A stretch of 64,000 bases of DNA, taken from NCBI GenBank assembly GCA_023052935.1, contig CM041293.1, forward strand, positions 170,273,341 through 170,337,340, read 5' to 3'. Position 1 is the first letter of the stretch. Every line of letters starts with the position of its first letter. This DNA is from Piezodorus guildinii (taxonomy: Eukaryota > Arthropoda > Insecta > Hemiptera > Pentatomidae). Shown here in pieces: positions 10,813 through 19,356 of this stretch. The notes beneath the pieces were generated by a model that saw only the letters and a program-made list of their open reading frames with translations, did no database searches and was not told where the DNA came from. The position numbers were made by a program, and so were the translations under genes.

Positions 10813-10990
10813 TTTGGGGGGCAGGTTGGCCGAGCGTGTTAGCGCGCGTTGCTTTGAGCACGCGTTGCCTAGCAACAGAGAACCGAAAAAGTTAGAAACA
10901 AATAATTTATGAGTTCGAGTCTCGATGCTGGGGGGATTTTATCTCGGCATGTATCCCCCGCCCTCTCCCCCTGGCCCGATATGATACATA
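10813..10990 (+). mobile_element. SINE-D copy 2 (tRNA-derived)
   Basis: Head GGTTGGCCGAGCGTGTTAGC resembles a class-II tRNA A-box region, and GAGTTCGAGTCTCGATGC is the B box. Between them lies GCGTTGCCTAGCAACAGAG, the same X-box-like palindrome as in copy 1. The body GGGGGGATTTTATCTCGGCA is shared in outline with copy 1. Confidence 0.7.
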
Positions 10991-11404
10991 TACATATGAT
11001 ACATAAACCTCATATTGCCCAAATTGGCCGCAATTCATTGCATCGTGAGTTACTCGATTTCCCTAAATTTTCTCCCATATGACTATTGGGCATTTTTACG
11101 ATTTGTTATCCTAACTGGGAAGTTGAAATAAAACAAAATAAAATATCCGTAAGCAGTGGGTTTCTGATTTTGATCATAATAATCCCAAGGATTAAGTTTT
11201 TTACAATTGACTACTAATTTTAGTTACTACTTATAATCAGAAGTTGTAACTAAATTCTTACACAAGTTAATTTTTAACAATTAATACAAAAAAAAAATTA
11301 AGTAAATATGATCATTAAGCATAAGAGCTTGATACAGACATTTGAAGGTATTGAAATATTACAATACCCAACAGTAGGACTTCTGTATTTATTTCAATTA
11401 CTAG
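10991..11404. other. No gene identified
   Basis: AT-rich intron sequence by the gene model. Nothing beyond short homopolymer tracts was seen. Confidence 0.4.
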
Positions 11405-11575
11405 GGCTCGAGTCTTTTTCAGCCGCCTCGGAGCAGTATCAGGATATTGATATTGAGGATAGATATTGATCAAACGTTGCGGACGAGTGAATTTAAGAGG
11501 GGTGATAGTTTGGAATCAAAGGATGTATATCGAGTTCGGGCTAAGTCTGCAACTTATTTGAAATTTTGTTCTTTT
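11405..11575 (-). mobile_element. Jockey C-terminal remnant (J2b)
   Basis: The minus strand encodes a decayed version of the Jockey ORF2 C-terminus: VADLARTRYTSFDSKLSPL, then further on RRLKKT, matching the order 'VTDLARTRYQSF ... PPRCLKRRWPRD' in J6. A stop and divergent residues show it is dead. It repeats the last part of J2a next to it, so it is either a second insertion or a local duplication. Confidence 0.6.
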
Positions 11576-11819
11576 TGAATTATTTTATTTGCGACAAAGG
11601 GCCTAAGGAAATAAGCTTGTGAAATTTCCCCCCGCCTATATCAGAACCAAATTGATCCTTATGGGAGGGAAGTTTTGGAGGGGAAAAGAAAAAACAGAAA
11701 AAAAAAAAATGTCCTCTGAACAGCTCAGCCGATTTTCACGAAAAAAATATATAGGTTAGGGATTTTAAAATAAGGTTTCAAAAAACTTATTAAACATATT
11801 TCATCAGTTTTTACAACGT

Positions 11820-13130
11820 TATATACTAATAAAATTAGTAAAATGGATGAATTACAATAATAGGCATGAATTTACATGTGAAGAAGCTACCCAGTGGTAA
11901 GTAGCACTTCAAAGTTTATTTTATAAGCAGGTATTTTCAGGTGCATCGTAGGATTATCGGGAATAGATATTGAGAGGTAACAGACAAGCGGGTTTGAGTG
12001 GGCAGATAGTTTGGAATTAAAAGAGGTATATCTATCGCGGACTAAGTCTGCAACCAGTGGAATCTTTAGTCCTCTATGGATGAGTTTATTAGTTTCAAAG
12101 TAAGAAACATACAGGATTTTTCGTAGGAATTTTTATTGCAAGGATTTGATGCGAGAAGAGTTTGATAGTTACTTGGATCCCAATAGCTCAATGCCGTAGG
12201 TCCAAATAGGTCGGATAATGGTTATGTAAATAAGTTTTTTGTAGTAAATAGATAATTGTGATCGTTTTGTATGAAGCTGTATCTGCGGGAAGTTTATTGT
12301 CTTTTCAGTCTACTGTAAGGATTCCAAGTAAGTCGCTTGTCTAAATGGAGTCCAAGGTAAAGGTTCTGTTTAACAGGGATTTGTGGAATGTTGCTAAAGG
12401 ATACAGTGAGACAGGTAGTCCTAGATTTGCGACGAAGAGTAAAGGTAAATTTGATGGGATCTATTAGGATTCATTTAATTCTCCACTTATGACACCATTC
12501 TGCAAAGGATTGGATGTGAGACTGAAGAGTTTGTGATGCAACTGTTAGGTCATCATTTACGGATGATACACATGTGTCATCGGCGTAAGTAGTGAGTGTG
12601 CTAGGATGAATAGGAATATCAGCTGTATAAACGGAACAGAGGATTGGGGCTAAGATGCTACCCTGAGAAAATATTGATGCGTATGAAAAGTTATGGTTTA
12701 CTTTGAAAGTTCTATCTGTGAGGTAAGAATGAATAATAAGGAAGTTTGTCGGGGAGAGGAATTTCCGGAGTTCGTATAGCACTCCTGGGTGCCAAATTCG
12801 ATCAAAAACCTGTACCACGTCAAAAAAAGCTTCAGTGCCATACATTCCGCGCTCCAATGTGGAAGAAATAACATCCACCACACGGTGACACTACTGTATA
12901 TTAACAGGGGATGTTCGAAATCCAAAGTGGTGGTCAGAAATCAATGGTTGAGATCTAGGATTGGGTATAAACGTTTTAGAAGTATTTCTAGAATTTTGTC
13001 CATAGTGGACATTAGGAAAATAGGACGGTAGGAGGATGGATTTTCTTGTGGCTATTTGGGTTTTGGTAAAATTTTGATAATGGACAGTTTCCATGGAACA
13101 GGAAAAAAGTGGAACAGAGTGTGGCATTAT
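11820..13130 (-). mobile_element. Jockey reverse transcriptase fragment (J2a), decayed
   Basis: On the minus strand, in several frames: SSYRPIF, GFRTSP, SSTLERGMYGTEAFFDVVQV, FDRIWHPGVLYEL, QGSILAPILCSVYTADI and TYADDTCVSSV, i.e. RT blocks from the fingers to the YADD active site. Then TIIRPIWTYGIE-like and VADLVRDRYTSF-like C-terminal blocks follow. Wording is closest to J6 (ALERGLYCTGAFLDVEQAFD). Frameshifts and stops make it a pseudogene. ORF1 and the endonuclease domain are absent. Confidence 0.75.
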
Positions 13131-13317
13131 ATATGTAGGTAAGATATATATAAGCTCTATACCTTCTCTTCAGGCGTGATCAGGCATCATTCACAGCATG
13201 GCTGGTAATAAAGCTGACCAAATGCTGTTTTTTGTTTGTTTTTTCACAACTGGGTACAGTTGAAATCAATTTTTTTTAATATATATATTGCGCAAGGCTT
13301 TTTTTAATATATATATC

Positions 13318-13730
13318 TGCAATGAAATAAAGTAGCTACAAATTGTAGGAGTACCAATCCAAAATAACCATATTTATTTTTTTTTTCAAAATAAAAATTT
13401 TTAATTTTTTTTGGAACTTTTTTAGAAATCCATTAACATCTAACTTTTTCCTTAATAGTCGGTCATTCCGTTCAGGAAAGAATGTTTTGTTTTTTTTTCA
13501 CCATGGGGTACACTTACGGAGGACCCTCAAATGAAATAAAGTAGCAAACAATACGAGGTGTTCTAAACCATCATAATCTAAAAAAAAAAAAAATTGTGGA
13601 AACAAAATTATAAACCATATTTTTTGAAACTCTTTTTTAAAATTACTAACATATATTTTTTCGTTAAAATCTTTTGTACTGTTCAGGGGAAAACAATTTT
13701 TTTCCCCTCTATAACTTGCCTCTCAAAAGG
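13318..13730. repeat. Two diverged tandem units (~209 bp)
   Basis: ATGAAATAAAGTAGC occurs at about 13,322 and 13,530. Each is followed by a comparable order of blocks: a poly-A/T tract, AACTTTTTTAGAAAT-like, ACTAACAT-like, and GTTCAGG(A/G)AA. The units are old and do not encode protein. Confidence 0.5.
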
Positions 13731-14048
13731 ATTAAGGGGCTAAAAATTTGCAAATGTTGTCTCTCATTGGTGTGAATCAACGGTATAAATTTGGTTCTGA
13801 CATACATAGGGGCAGATATCACATGCTTATTCCGCTGGGCCCTATAGGATCTTTCGGAGAATTTTGAGGAGGATACCCATATCCAATTAGATACCCAATT
13901 TCAAATAGGCCTATTGATGGTAACATAATTTTTTTTTTTTTTTTTGTAGTATACGGAAAGTTTTGAGTAAATTTTGTGATTAACAACAGTTCTCTGTTTC
14001 ATGTACTTTCATGTACAGGTATTACATAAGGAATAATCAAAGCATTAC

Positions 14049-14234
14049 CCTTAAATATGGTATTCGATGGACGTCCATATGCCTCGAAAGTCCACCCGCG
14101 GACGCAAATACCATATCGCACACTTGGCATGTGAACTCTTCATCGTAAACACCTTCTTCAATTTTCGGCCTCTCCATGAAACGGAATTCATTCCTGCCTT
14201 GATACGTCTCTTGTGTAACTGTCTCATCTTCCAT
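14049..14234 (-). CDS. Zinc-finger gene exon with C2H2 finger 2
   Basis: Encodes 62 residues starting MEDETVTQETY. Near its end is a textbook finger, FTCQVCDMVFASAGGLSRHM then DVH: C-x2-C-x12-H-x3-H, with the conserved Phe and Leu of the hydrophobic core (C323, C326, H339, H343 of the model). The donor is AAGG/GTAATG. The acceptor is weaker (TTAAAG/ATGG), and an in-frame TGA lies just before it, so the ATG could alternatively begin a shorter transcript. Phase 0 at both ends fits the neighbouring exons. The finger is certain; the 5' edge less so. Confidence 0.75.
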
Positions 14235-14363
14235 CTTTAATCAGGTCATAGAATATTAACATTGTTGCGATTATAGTTTGGCAATGACTAAGTTCAAAGC
14301 AAAATTTATTTACAGGACTAAATATGGATAAGAATCACAGAAGGAAAATGGTCGGGATGGATC

Positions 14364-14790
14364 TGGTGCGGACAACACACGACTTCACTTACCTCCATTA
14401 TTTAAATTAATGAAAGGATTTTCTAATACAGTTAGAGATTAAAATACGTGAAACCATTAAAGAAATAATTAAATTGAATTTATATAGAAACATGTGTTTT
14501 ATTAAAAAATTATTATATTATTATCTAAAATAATCAGATCTTCTGGTAAGCCATATTAATGAAAGAGGTTTTGTAACGTCTCGGGCGCATATTTGTCTTA
14601 AATATGATATTTCAGTTTAACAGGACTTACCGTTTCCGCCCTGGAGTTACTACACACACACACACAGACCTTTTTGCGGTACTAGATTATTTGGACTCAG
14701 GGGACCCTAAAACGTGTATTTCCGTTGAAAACTGGAATTTGAAAATTTTCACGATCGCAATACTTCCCCTTACTATATATAGTAAGTGAA
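14364..14790 (+). repeat. R9 repeat, copy B (internal deletion)
   Basis: Starts GTGCGGACAACACACGACTT and ends TATATATAGTAAGTGAAAGT. Compared with copy D (26,110-27,006) it lacks about 470 bp between an AATCAG and a TCTTCTGGTAAG block. It has the (CA)n run and ACGTGTATTTCCGTTGAAAA. It lies in the intron between the two finger exons. Confidence 0.75.
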
Positions 14791-15343
14791 AGTAAAAATA
14801 ATCCTAACTGCTGTTGATTGAAGTAACCTAATTAACCTTTTTCACTATAATTAACTGCCTAGAAGTGACCTTTATACCATGCATTTTTCACCTTTTAATG
14901 ATTTTCTCAAAAAAGCCTTGCAATATACTTAGATATGATTATTTTTTAAAAATATTTTTGGTATACATTTTGTTTCAAAATGAACAATAGCAATAGTGAT
15001 ATTGGACCACATTCATACAATATGAATGTAAAATTTAATTATTTTTTAAATCATGTAGCTTTATTTCTGATTGAAATAGTCTGAATGTGCTCAAATGACC
15101 AATTTTCTATTTCTCTTACTCTAAAGTATTTTTATTTTGTTGATTCGAAATAATTAACCATTTCTCAATATTAACAATGCTAATACATAATTGAGTATGA
15201 AATAAGAATGAGATAAATAAATGAAGAAGAATAGAGCAGAAATATTTTTCAAGTTTTTTTCTCCTTAAAGAATAGAGGTATAATATACCGCTTAAAGGCT
15301 GAAGATTTGAGGAGAAAACCTTATATTATATGTGTATATATAT
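14791..15343. other. No gene identified
   Basis: AT-rich intron sequence. It includes short stretches resembling internal R9 sequence (ATGCATTTTTCACCTTTT near 14,879), suggesting an eroded, inverted R9 fragment. Confidence 0.4.
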
Positions 15344-15591
15344 TAGGGGTGGGCATAATCGAATGATCGTCATAATCGAATGATCAGACTTCTATGATTT
15401 AAATAATCTAATGATTGAAAAAAAAAAACCTCGTTCGATTATCCGAGTACCTTTTAATTCCTCGATTATCGTTTAACAATTCACTTCGAATGACCATTCG
15501 TTTCTCCAAACCGATTAATCCGCTAATCAATTAGTTCGAATGATTGAAATAATCGAATGATCCGATAATCGTCATTCGATTATGCCCACGC

Positions 15592-15594
<3 letters not shown>
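15344..15594. mobile_element. hAT-type MITE, 251 bp
   Basis: Begins TAGGGGTGGGCATAATCGAA and ends TTCGATTATGCCCACGCCTA, near-perfect terminal inverted repeats with the (T/C)AGGGGTGGGC shape common in hAT elements. Both sides carry the 8-bp ATATATAT (15,336-15,343 and 15,595-15,602), as expected for hAT target duplications, although the site lies in a TA-rich tract. Inside, AATCGAATGATC-like words recur on both strands. No transposase is encoded, so mobility would need an autonomous hAT element. Confidence 0.8.

Positions 15595-15622
<28 letters not shown>
15595..15622. repeat. (TA)n tract at the hAT MITE edge
   Basis: Uninterrupted TA repeat immediately after the MITE. Confidence 0.85.
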
Positions 15623-15626
<4 letters not shown>

Positions 15627-16063
15627 AAAGTAATATAAATTAATAAAAGTTTTTAATCACTCTCGGATTAAAATGCCTCTCACCAACAATCTACAAACTT
15701 TATACGTCTATTCTGGAAGGAAAGACCTCTTGTGGAGCACCAAATTGGAGAAGAACAAGCCGGGTTCATACCAGGACGGCAAACCCAGGACCACATTTTC
15801 TCTTTGCGAAATGTTCTCCAGAAATCTTGGGACAGAGACAAAAGTATGTATCTCGCCTTCCTTGATCTCAAAGCAGCGTTTGACTCCGTTCCAAGACAAG
15901 AAATATGGGAGGCTCTCAGAGTAAAGCATTGTCCCAAGAAACTTGGTGGTGGAAGCCATTAAGTCCATTTATCAAAAACCAAAAGGAGTAGTAAGGCTAA
16001 ACGGACAGGAGTCTGATGTCTTCAGCATAGCAAGGGGGTCAAACAAGGGGACAGTTTAAGCCT

Positions 16064-16435
16064 TTGCTATTCTTACTCTACATGGATGGAGTGACCACCA
16101 TATGCAAACGAAGAACGGAGAGGACCTTCCTGGGTCGTAGAAACCTTCGCCCAGTGGTGATTCAACTTCTCCTCTACGCGGATGACATTGTTCTTGTGGC
16201 AGACACGGTTGATAAATTGCAGCAAGCGGTGACTGAATGGCAAGAAGAGCTCAGCCGAAAAGGGATGAAAATAAATAACAGTAAAAGCAAGATACTACAA
16301 GTAGGAAGGCAAGAGGAAGATTTTCATATATACTGCAACGGAGAGGAAATGGAAGTGGTTTCGCAATACACTTACCTCAGCACAGTAATAGAAAGATCTG
16401 GGAAAGTAGACTCAGAGATATCAAAACAGAATTAG
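16064..16435 (+). pseudogene. RTE-like RT palm segment with YADD
   Basis: Longest frame around the active site of the truncated LINE. LLFLLYMDGVTTICK corresponds to the block after 'GV.QG..LSPLLF', of which only a frame-shifted version is seen upstream. LLLYADDIVLVADT is the catalytic box. NGEEMEVVSQYTYLS marks the thumb-side 'YLG' motif. It ends at a frameshift. Confidence 0.75.
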
Positions 16436-16490
16436 GAAGGCTAATATAGTCTACTATCAGATCTGCAACACTGTAATAGGGAAGAGAGAT

Positions 16491-16946
16491 GTGAGTAGAA
16501 GTGTTAAGCTCCATATCTTTAAATCAGTATATTTGCCCATACTCTTGTATGGAGCTGAAAGCTGGATATTGACGGACCGGCAGGAGAGCAGAGTCACAGC
16601 TGCTGAAATGAAGTTTCTGCGAAGAACAGCAGGAAAGACAAGAAGAGATCGTGTCAGGAATGAACGGATACGCCAGGAACTGGAGGTTGCGCCATTAAAA
16701 GAAACTCTGCAAACCCGTCAGTTGAAGTGGTTCGGCCACGTCATTAGAATGGAGGAACACAGAGACCTCCTAAAAACCATGGATTACGTTCCAGAAGGGA
16801 GAAGGCCTCGGGGTCGACCAAGGATGTCCTACCTGGAGTACGTCGACAAACTTTGCAGAGGAAGAGGAAAGGATCTTCGCCAGGCCAGGAACCTCGCTGG
16901 GGATAGAGAGGATTGGATCCGGTGGTTAAACGCATCCCTACGCTGA
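16491..16946 (+). pseudogene. RTE-like LINE C-terminal domain
   Basis: Encodes the region after the RT domain, from KSVYLPILLYGAESWIL to the end of the protein (WIRWLNASLR, then TGA). It includes FGHVIRMEEHR and GRRPRGRPRM, hallmarks of this LINE C-terminus. It is intact in itself but separated from the RT palm by a frameshift. Confidence 0.7.
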
Positions 16947-16988
16947 CACGGCACTATAGGGAGAAGCCAAAGAAGAAGAAGGATTAAA

Positions 16989-17566
16989 TTGAGCGATTGT
17001 CGTAGATAATAATATTGTTATATTATAATTTCTAAAATAGATGTTCAGTTCAAAACTTAATGTGATGAAAGTTTGGTACAGTTTAGTAATTCTTACTTCA
17101 CTTAAAAGTTCTTATATTGATTTAATGAACGATAGTTGTGTATTGCGCTAAAAGATTTTATTCTGATAAATAAATATTTTGATGTCATTTAATAAAAAGT
17201 TGTTACCTGAAGATGGCTTGGGAGATGGCCGAAACGTAGAAGTTAAAAAAAGTTCTAACAAGATGATGGAGCAATTGAAAGCGTTACTTATTATTTTTTT
17301 TAATTAATATTTTAAAAATTACAAAAAATTCCAAACCTGACGTTTAGAACCGGAAAGATGGATCTAAAGAATTTTACTTAAATAATATATTGATATACAT
17401 AAAATTAATTGCCTAAACACCTTTGTAAATTGTTATACCCTAGTATAATTATATGGAAATAATAAACAAATGTGTAATAATTTGTTTACTTTTTATATAA
17501 TAGGTTTAATTATTTTGAATAAAACATATTAAGTTACACATTATTTCCTAATTATATACGACTTAC
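16989..17566. other. Intron segment with a hammerhead-like motif
   Basis: Intronic by the gene model, directly downstream of the finger-1 exon donor at 17,561-17,566. Apart from the motif at 17,206-17,239 nothing was recognised. Confidence 0.4.
17206..17239 (+). ncRNA. Hammerhead-ribozyme-like motif 3
   Basis: CCTGAAGATGGCTTGGGAGA then TGGCCGAAACGTAG. The GGC...GCC stem II and the CGAAAC half of the core are present; CTGATGA is changed to CTGAAGA. Typical of the Penelope-type motif seen six times in this window. Confidence 0.5.
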
Positions 17567-17666
17567 CCATGAATATGGTGTTGTCCAGTAACTTATACCA
17601 TGAACTTCGTGATGACTCTGGAGGTATTCGAGAGTTTTAAAAAGCCTGTCGCAGAAATTACAAACA
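17567..17666 (-). CDS. Zinc-finger gene, finger-1 exon, 3' part (split by Jockey J3)
   Basis: Encodes CNFCDRLFKTLEYLQSHHEV then HGISYWTTPYSW, ending at a strong donor TGG/GTAAGT in phase 0. CNFC...H...H is a perfect C-x2-C-x12-H-x3-H finger. The exon's upstream part lies 4.6 kb away at 22,311-22,362, because the Jockey element J3 is inserted between them. The first 13 bases in reading direction (TGTTTGTAATTTC) are the duplicated target site. The open frame that continues past 17,666 is antisense Jockey 5' UTR, not gene sequence. Confidence 0.8.
17654..17666 (+). repeat. J3 target site duplication, left copy
   Basis: GAAATTACAAACA, identical to 22,311-22,323. It lies in coding sequence and covers the first cysteine codon of zinc finger 1. 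Confidence 0.92.
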
Positions 17667-18051
17667 GAGAACAGCTGATGCGCTCGATGATAACAGTCAT
17701 ACGTTACTTCGTCTCTCAGATTTTCGCTCTTTTCAGTAGGAATTCGCTTGAGTTTAGTCTGGAAAACATCACTAGACTTCAAGAAAACCACAGCAGTGAA
17801 TATTGGAGAAATATCGGTAAGCAAAGTTATAATTTACTTTGTAGAATCGCGAAAAGTGAAAGGAGGGTCACTGATCAGCTGATTGCCGCTAGCTCGGCAA
17901 GCTCGGGCTTGCTTTTCTTTAACTTATCTTTCTTTTATTATCTTTCCTTCTCATTCTCATCTCATTATTTATTTATTTTTTATTTTATTATTTTTTTTTT
18001 TTTTATTTTTTTTTTTTTATTTTTTTTTTTTATTTTTTTTTTTTTTAATCA
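17667..18051 (+). promoter_or_regulatory. J3 5' UTR / presumed internal promoter
   Basis: Untranslated leader. Jockey elements normally carry an internal RNA polymerase II promoter here; I see no definite initiator. It shares CAGTCAT..., CATCACTAGACTTCAAGA and GCTGATTGCC-type blocks with J5. Just upstream of ORF1 it has a T-rich tract (about 17,990-18,046) that J5 lacks. Confidence 0.5.
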
Positions 18052-19356
18052 ATGAGATATTTTCATCAAGTTATGTCCTCAAAAGCTACAAGTAAAAGAT
18101 CTAGATCTGCAGGTTCAAACTCATCTCCTACAAAACAGAGACCTCGCCGTGAAAATAATAAAAAAATGATTCCACCAGCTACCGCTTCAGCTTCCTCTTT
18201 AGGATCTGAACCACAGCCTAGCACATCATCACAAGGATTAACTGATGAATCGCCGTTTTTTACACCGAATCCATTTCAGATCCTCCAAAATGAAAAAGAA
18301 GCCATGGAATCTTCTCCTATACCCAGGGAACCACTACCTCCACCAATATTTGTTAAAAATATTAAAAATTTTCAACTGATGTGTGCGCATTTAAACAAAG
18401 TAACTGATCCTAATAGTTATTCTTGTATAAGCAGAACCAGTGATACTAAAATATCCCCGACTACCGCCGAAAGCTACAGAAAAATAGTGAAATATCTGAC
18501 TGAGACCAAAGCTGATTTTCATACCTATCAGTTGCGCCAGGAGAGAGCTTTAAGGGTTGTAATTAGAAACCTACACCCTTCGACACCAGTTACAGCTATC
18601 AAAGAAGAACTGACGGAGATAGGCTACAAAGTGCGGCAAGTGACCAATGTCCTAAAAGATAAAATTCTACTGCCTCTATTCTTCGTGGACTTGGAACCAT
18701 CAGCAGGAGTTGAAAAAATTTACGACCTCAATAGGTTGTACTATACTAGTGTAAGAGTTGAGAAACCTTACACTAAAAAAGAAATAGTTCAGTGCCATAA
18801 TTGTCAGGCATATGGTCATACGAGAACTTACTGCCACCACACACCACGCTGTGTGAAATGCGGTGAGCAACATAAATCAGAAGAATGCACAAGATCAAGA
18901 TCAACACCCGCTGTATGTGCTCTGTGCCTCGAGGACCACCCGGCTAACTACAAGGGATGTCAAATCTACAAGAACCTCAAAAGCAGATACCAAAAACCTC
19001 AGAATCTGGATGAAACAGCTGAACCGATCAGAAGCAGAAGACAACCTTCAAAAACAATTGATTCCAATGTAACATTTGCCCATCTACTTGGAGGTGGGAA
19101 CCAGAACAAAGAGGCCCTGCCGGAACAACGCATACATCCTGAACCCCTTCCACAACCACCTATTCCTCAAAATTTACCCAACCCTCAAAAACCTCATCCG
19201 CATCAAATTTCTCATATTCCTCCTCCATCAAATGTCACAGACCTTACAAGTTTGATGACATCCTTCATCACTGAAATCAAATCCCTTGTCATGCCGCTAA
19301 TATCACTACTTACTAATCTCGTATCAAATTTAATCCCTTCCTTAAAAAATCCTTAA
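18052..19356 (+). CDS. J3 ORF1: Gag-like nucleic-acid-binding protein
   Basis: 434 residues. The N-terminus is basic and Ser-rich (MRYFHQVMSSKATSKRSRS). A central region (LRVVIRNLHPSTPVTAIKEE, LPLFFVDLEP) is shared by all Jockey ORF1s in this window. It is followed by three zinc knuckles: CHNCQAYGHTRTYC, CVKCGEQHKSEEC and CALCLEDHPANYKGC. The C-terminus is Pro-rich, then hydrophobic (SLVMPLISLLTNLVSNLIPS). Such proteins coat the element RNA in a ribonucleoprotein. The start is chosen because J5 has the same MRYFHQVMSSKA start. The frame is unbroken. Confidence 0.92.
   Translation: MRYFHQVMSSKATSKRSRSAGSNSSPTKQRPRRENNKKMIPPATASASSLGSEPQPSTSSQGLTDESPFFTPNPFQILQNEKEAMESSPIPREPLPPPIFVKNIKNFQLMCAHLNKVTDPNSYSCISRTSDTKISPTTAESYRKIVKYLTETKADFHTYQLRQERALRVVIRNLHPSTPVTAIKEELTEIGYKVRQVTNVLKDKILLPLFFVDLEPSAGVEKIYDLNRLYYTSVRVEKPYTKKEIVQCHNCQAYGHTRTYCHHTPRCVKCGEQHKSEECTRSRSTPAVCALCLEDHPANYKGCQIYKNLKSRYQKPQNLDETAEPIRSRRQPSKTIDSNVTFAHLLGGGNQNKEALPEQRIHPEPLPQPPIPQNLPNPQKPHPHQISHIPPPSNVTDLTSLMTSFITEIKSLVMPLISLLTNLVSNLIPSLKNP

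Larger units (their letters stand above)
15673..16980 (+). mobile_element. 5'-truncated RTE-like LINE with target duplication
   Basis: Encodes, in three frames, successive parts of an endonuclease/reverse transcriptase polyprotein: EEQAGFIPGRQTQDHIFSLR and AFLDLKAAFDSVPRQEIWEA (RT fingers/palm), then LLLYADDIVLVADTVDKLQQ (catalytic YADD), KINNSKSKILQVGR, SVYLPILLYGAESWILTDRQ, and RQLKWFGHVIRMEEHRDL with EGRRPRGRPR at the C-terminus. Frame changes occur near 15,955-16,060 and 16,435-16,490, so it is inactive. An 8-bp GGATTAAA flanks it (15,665-15,672 and 16,981-16,988), and it ends in GAAGAAGAAG. The clade is judged from motif style only. Confidence 0.8.

Noticed and set aside
17552..17824. 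90-codon minus-strand ORF containing a C2H2 finger, as a standalone gene
   Set aside because: Its N-terminal third is antisense Jockey J3 leader. The real exon ends at the J3 insertion point and continues at 22,311-22,362.
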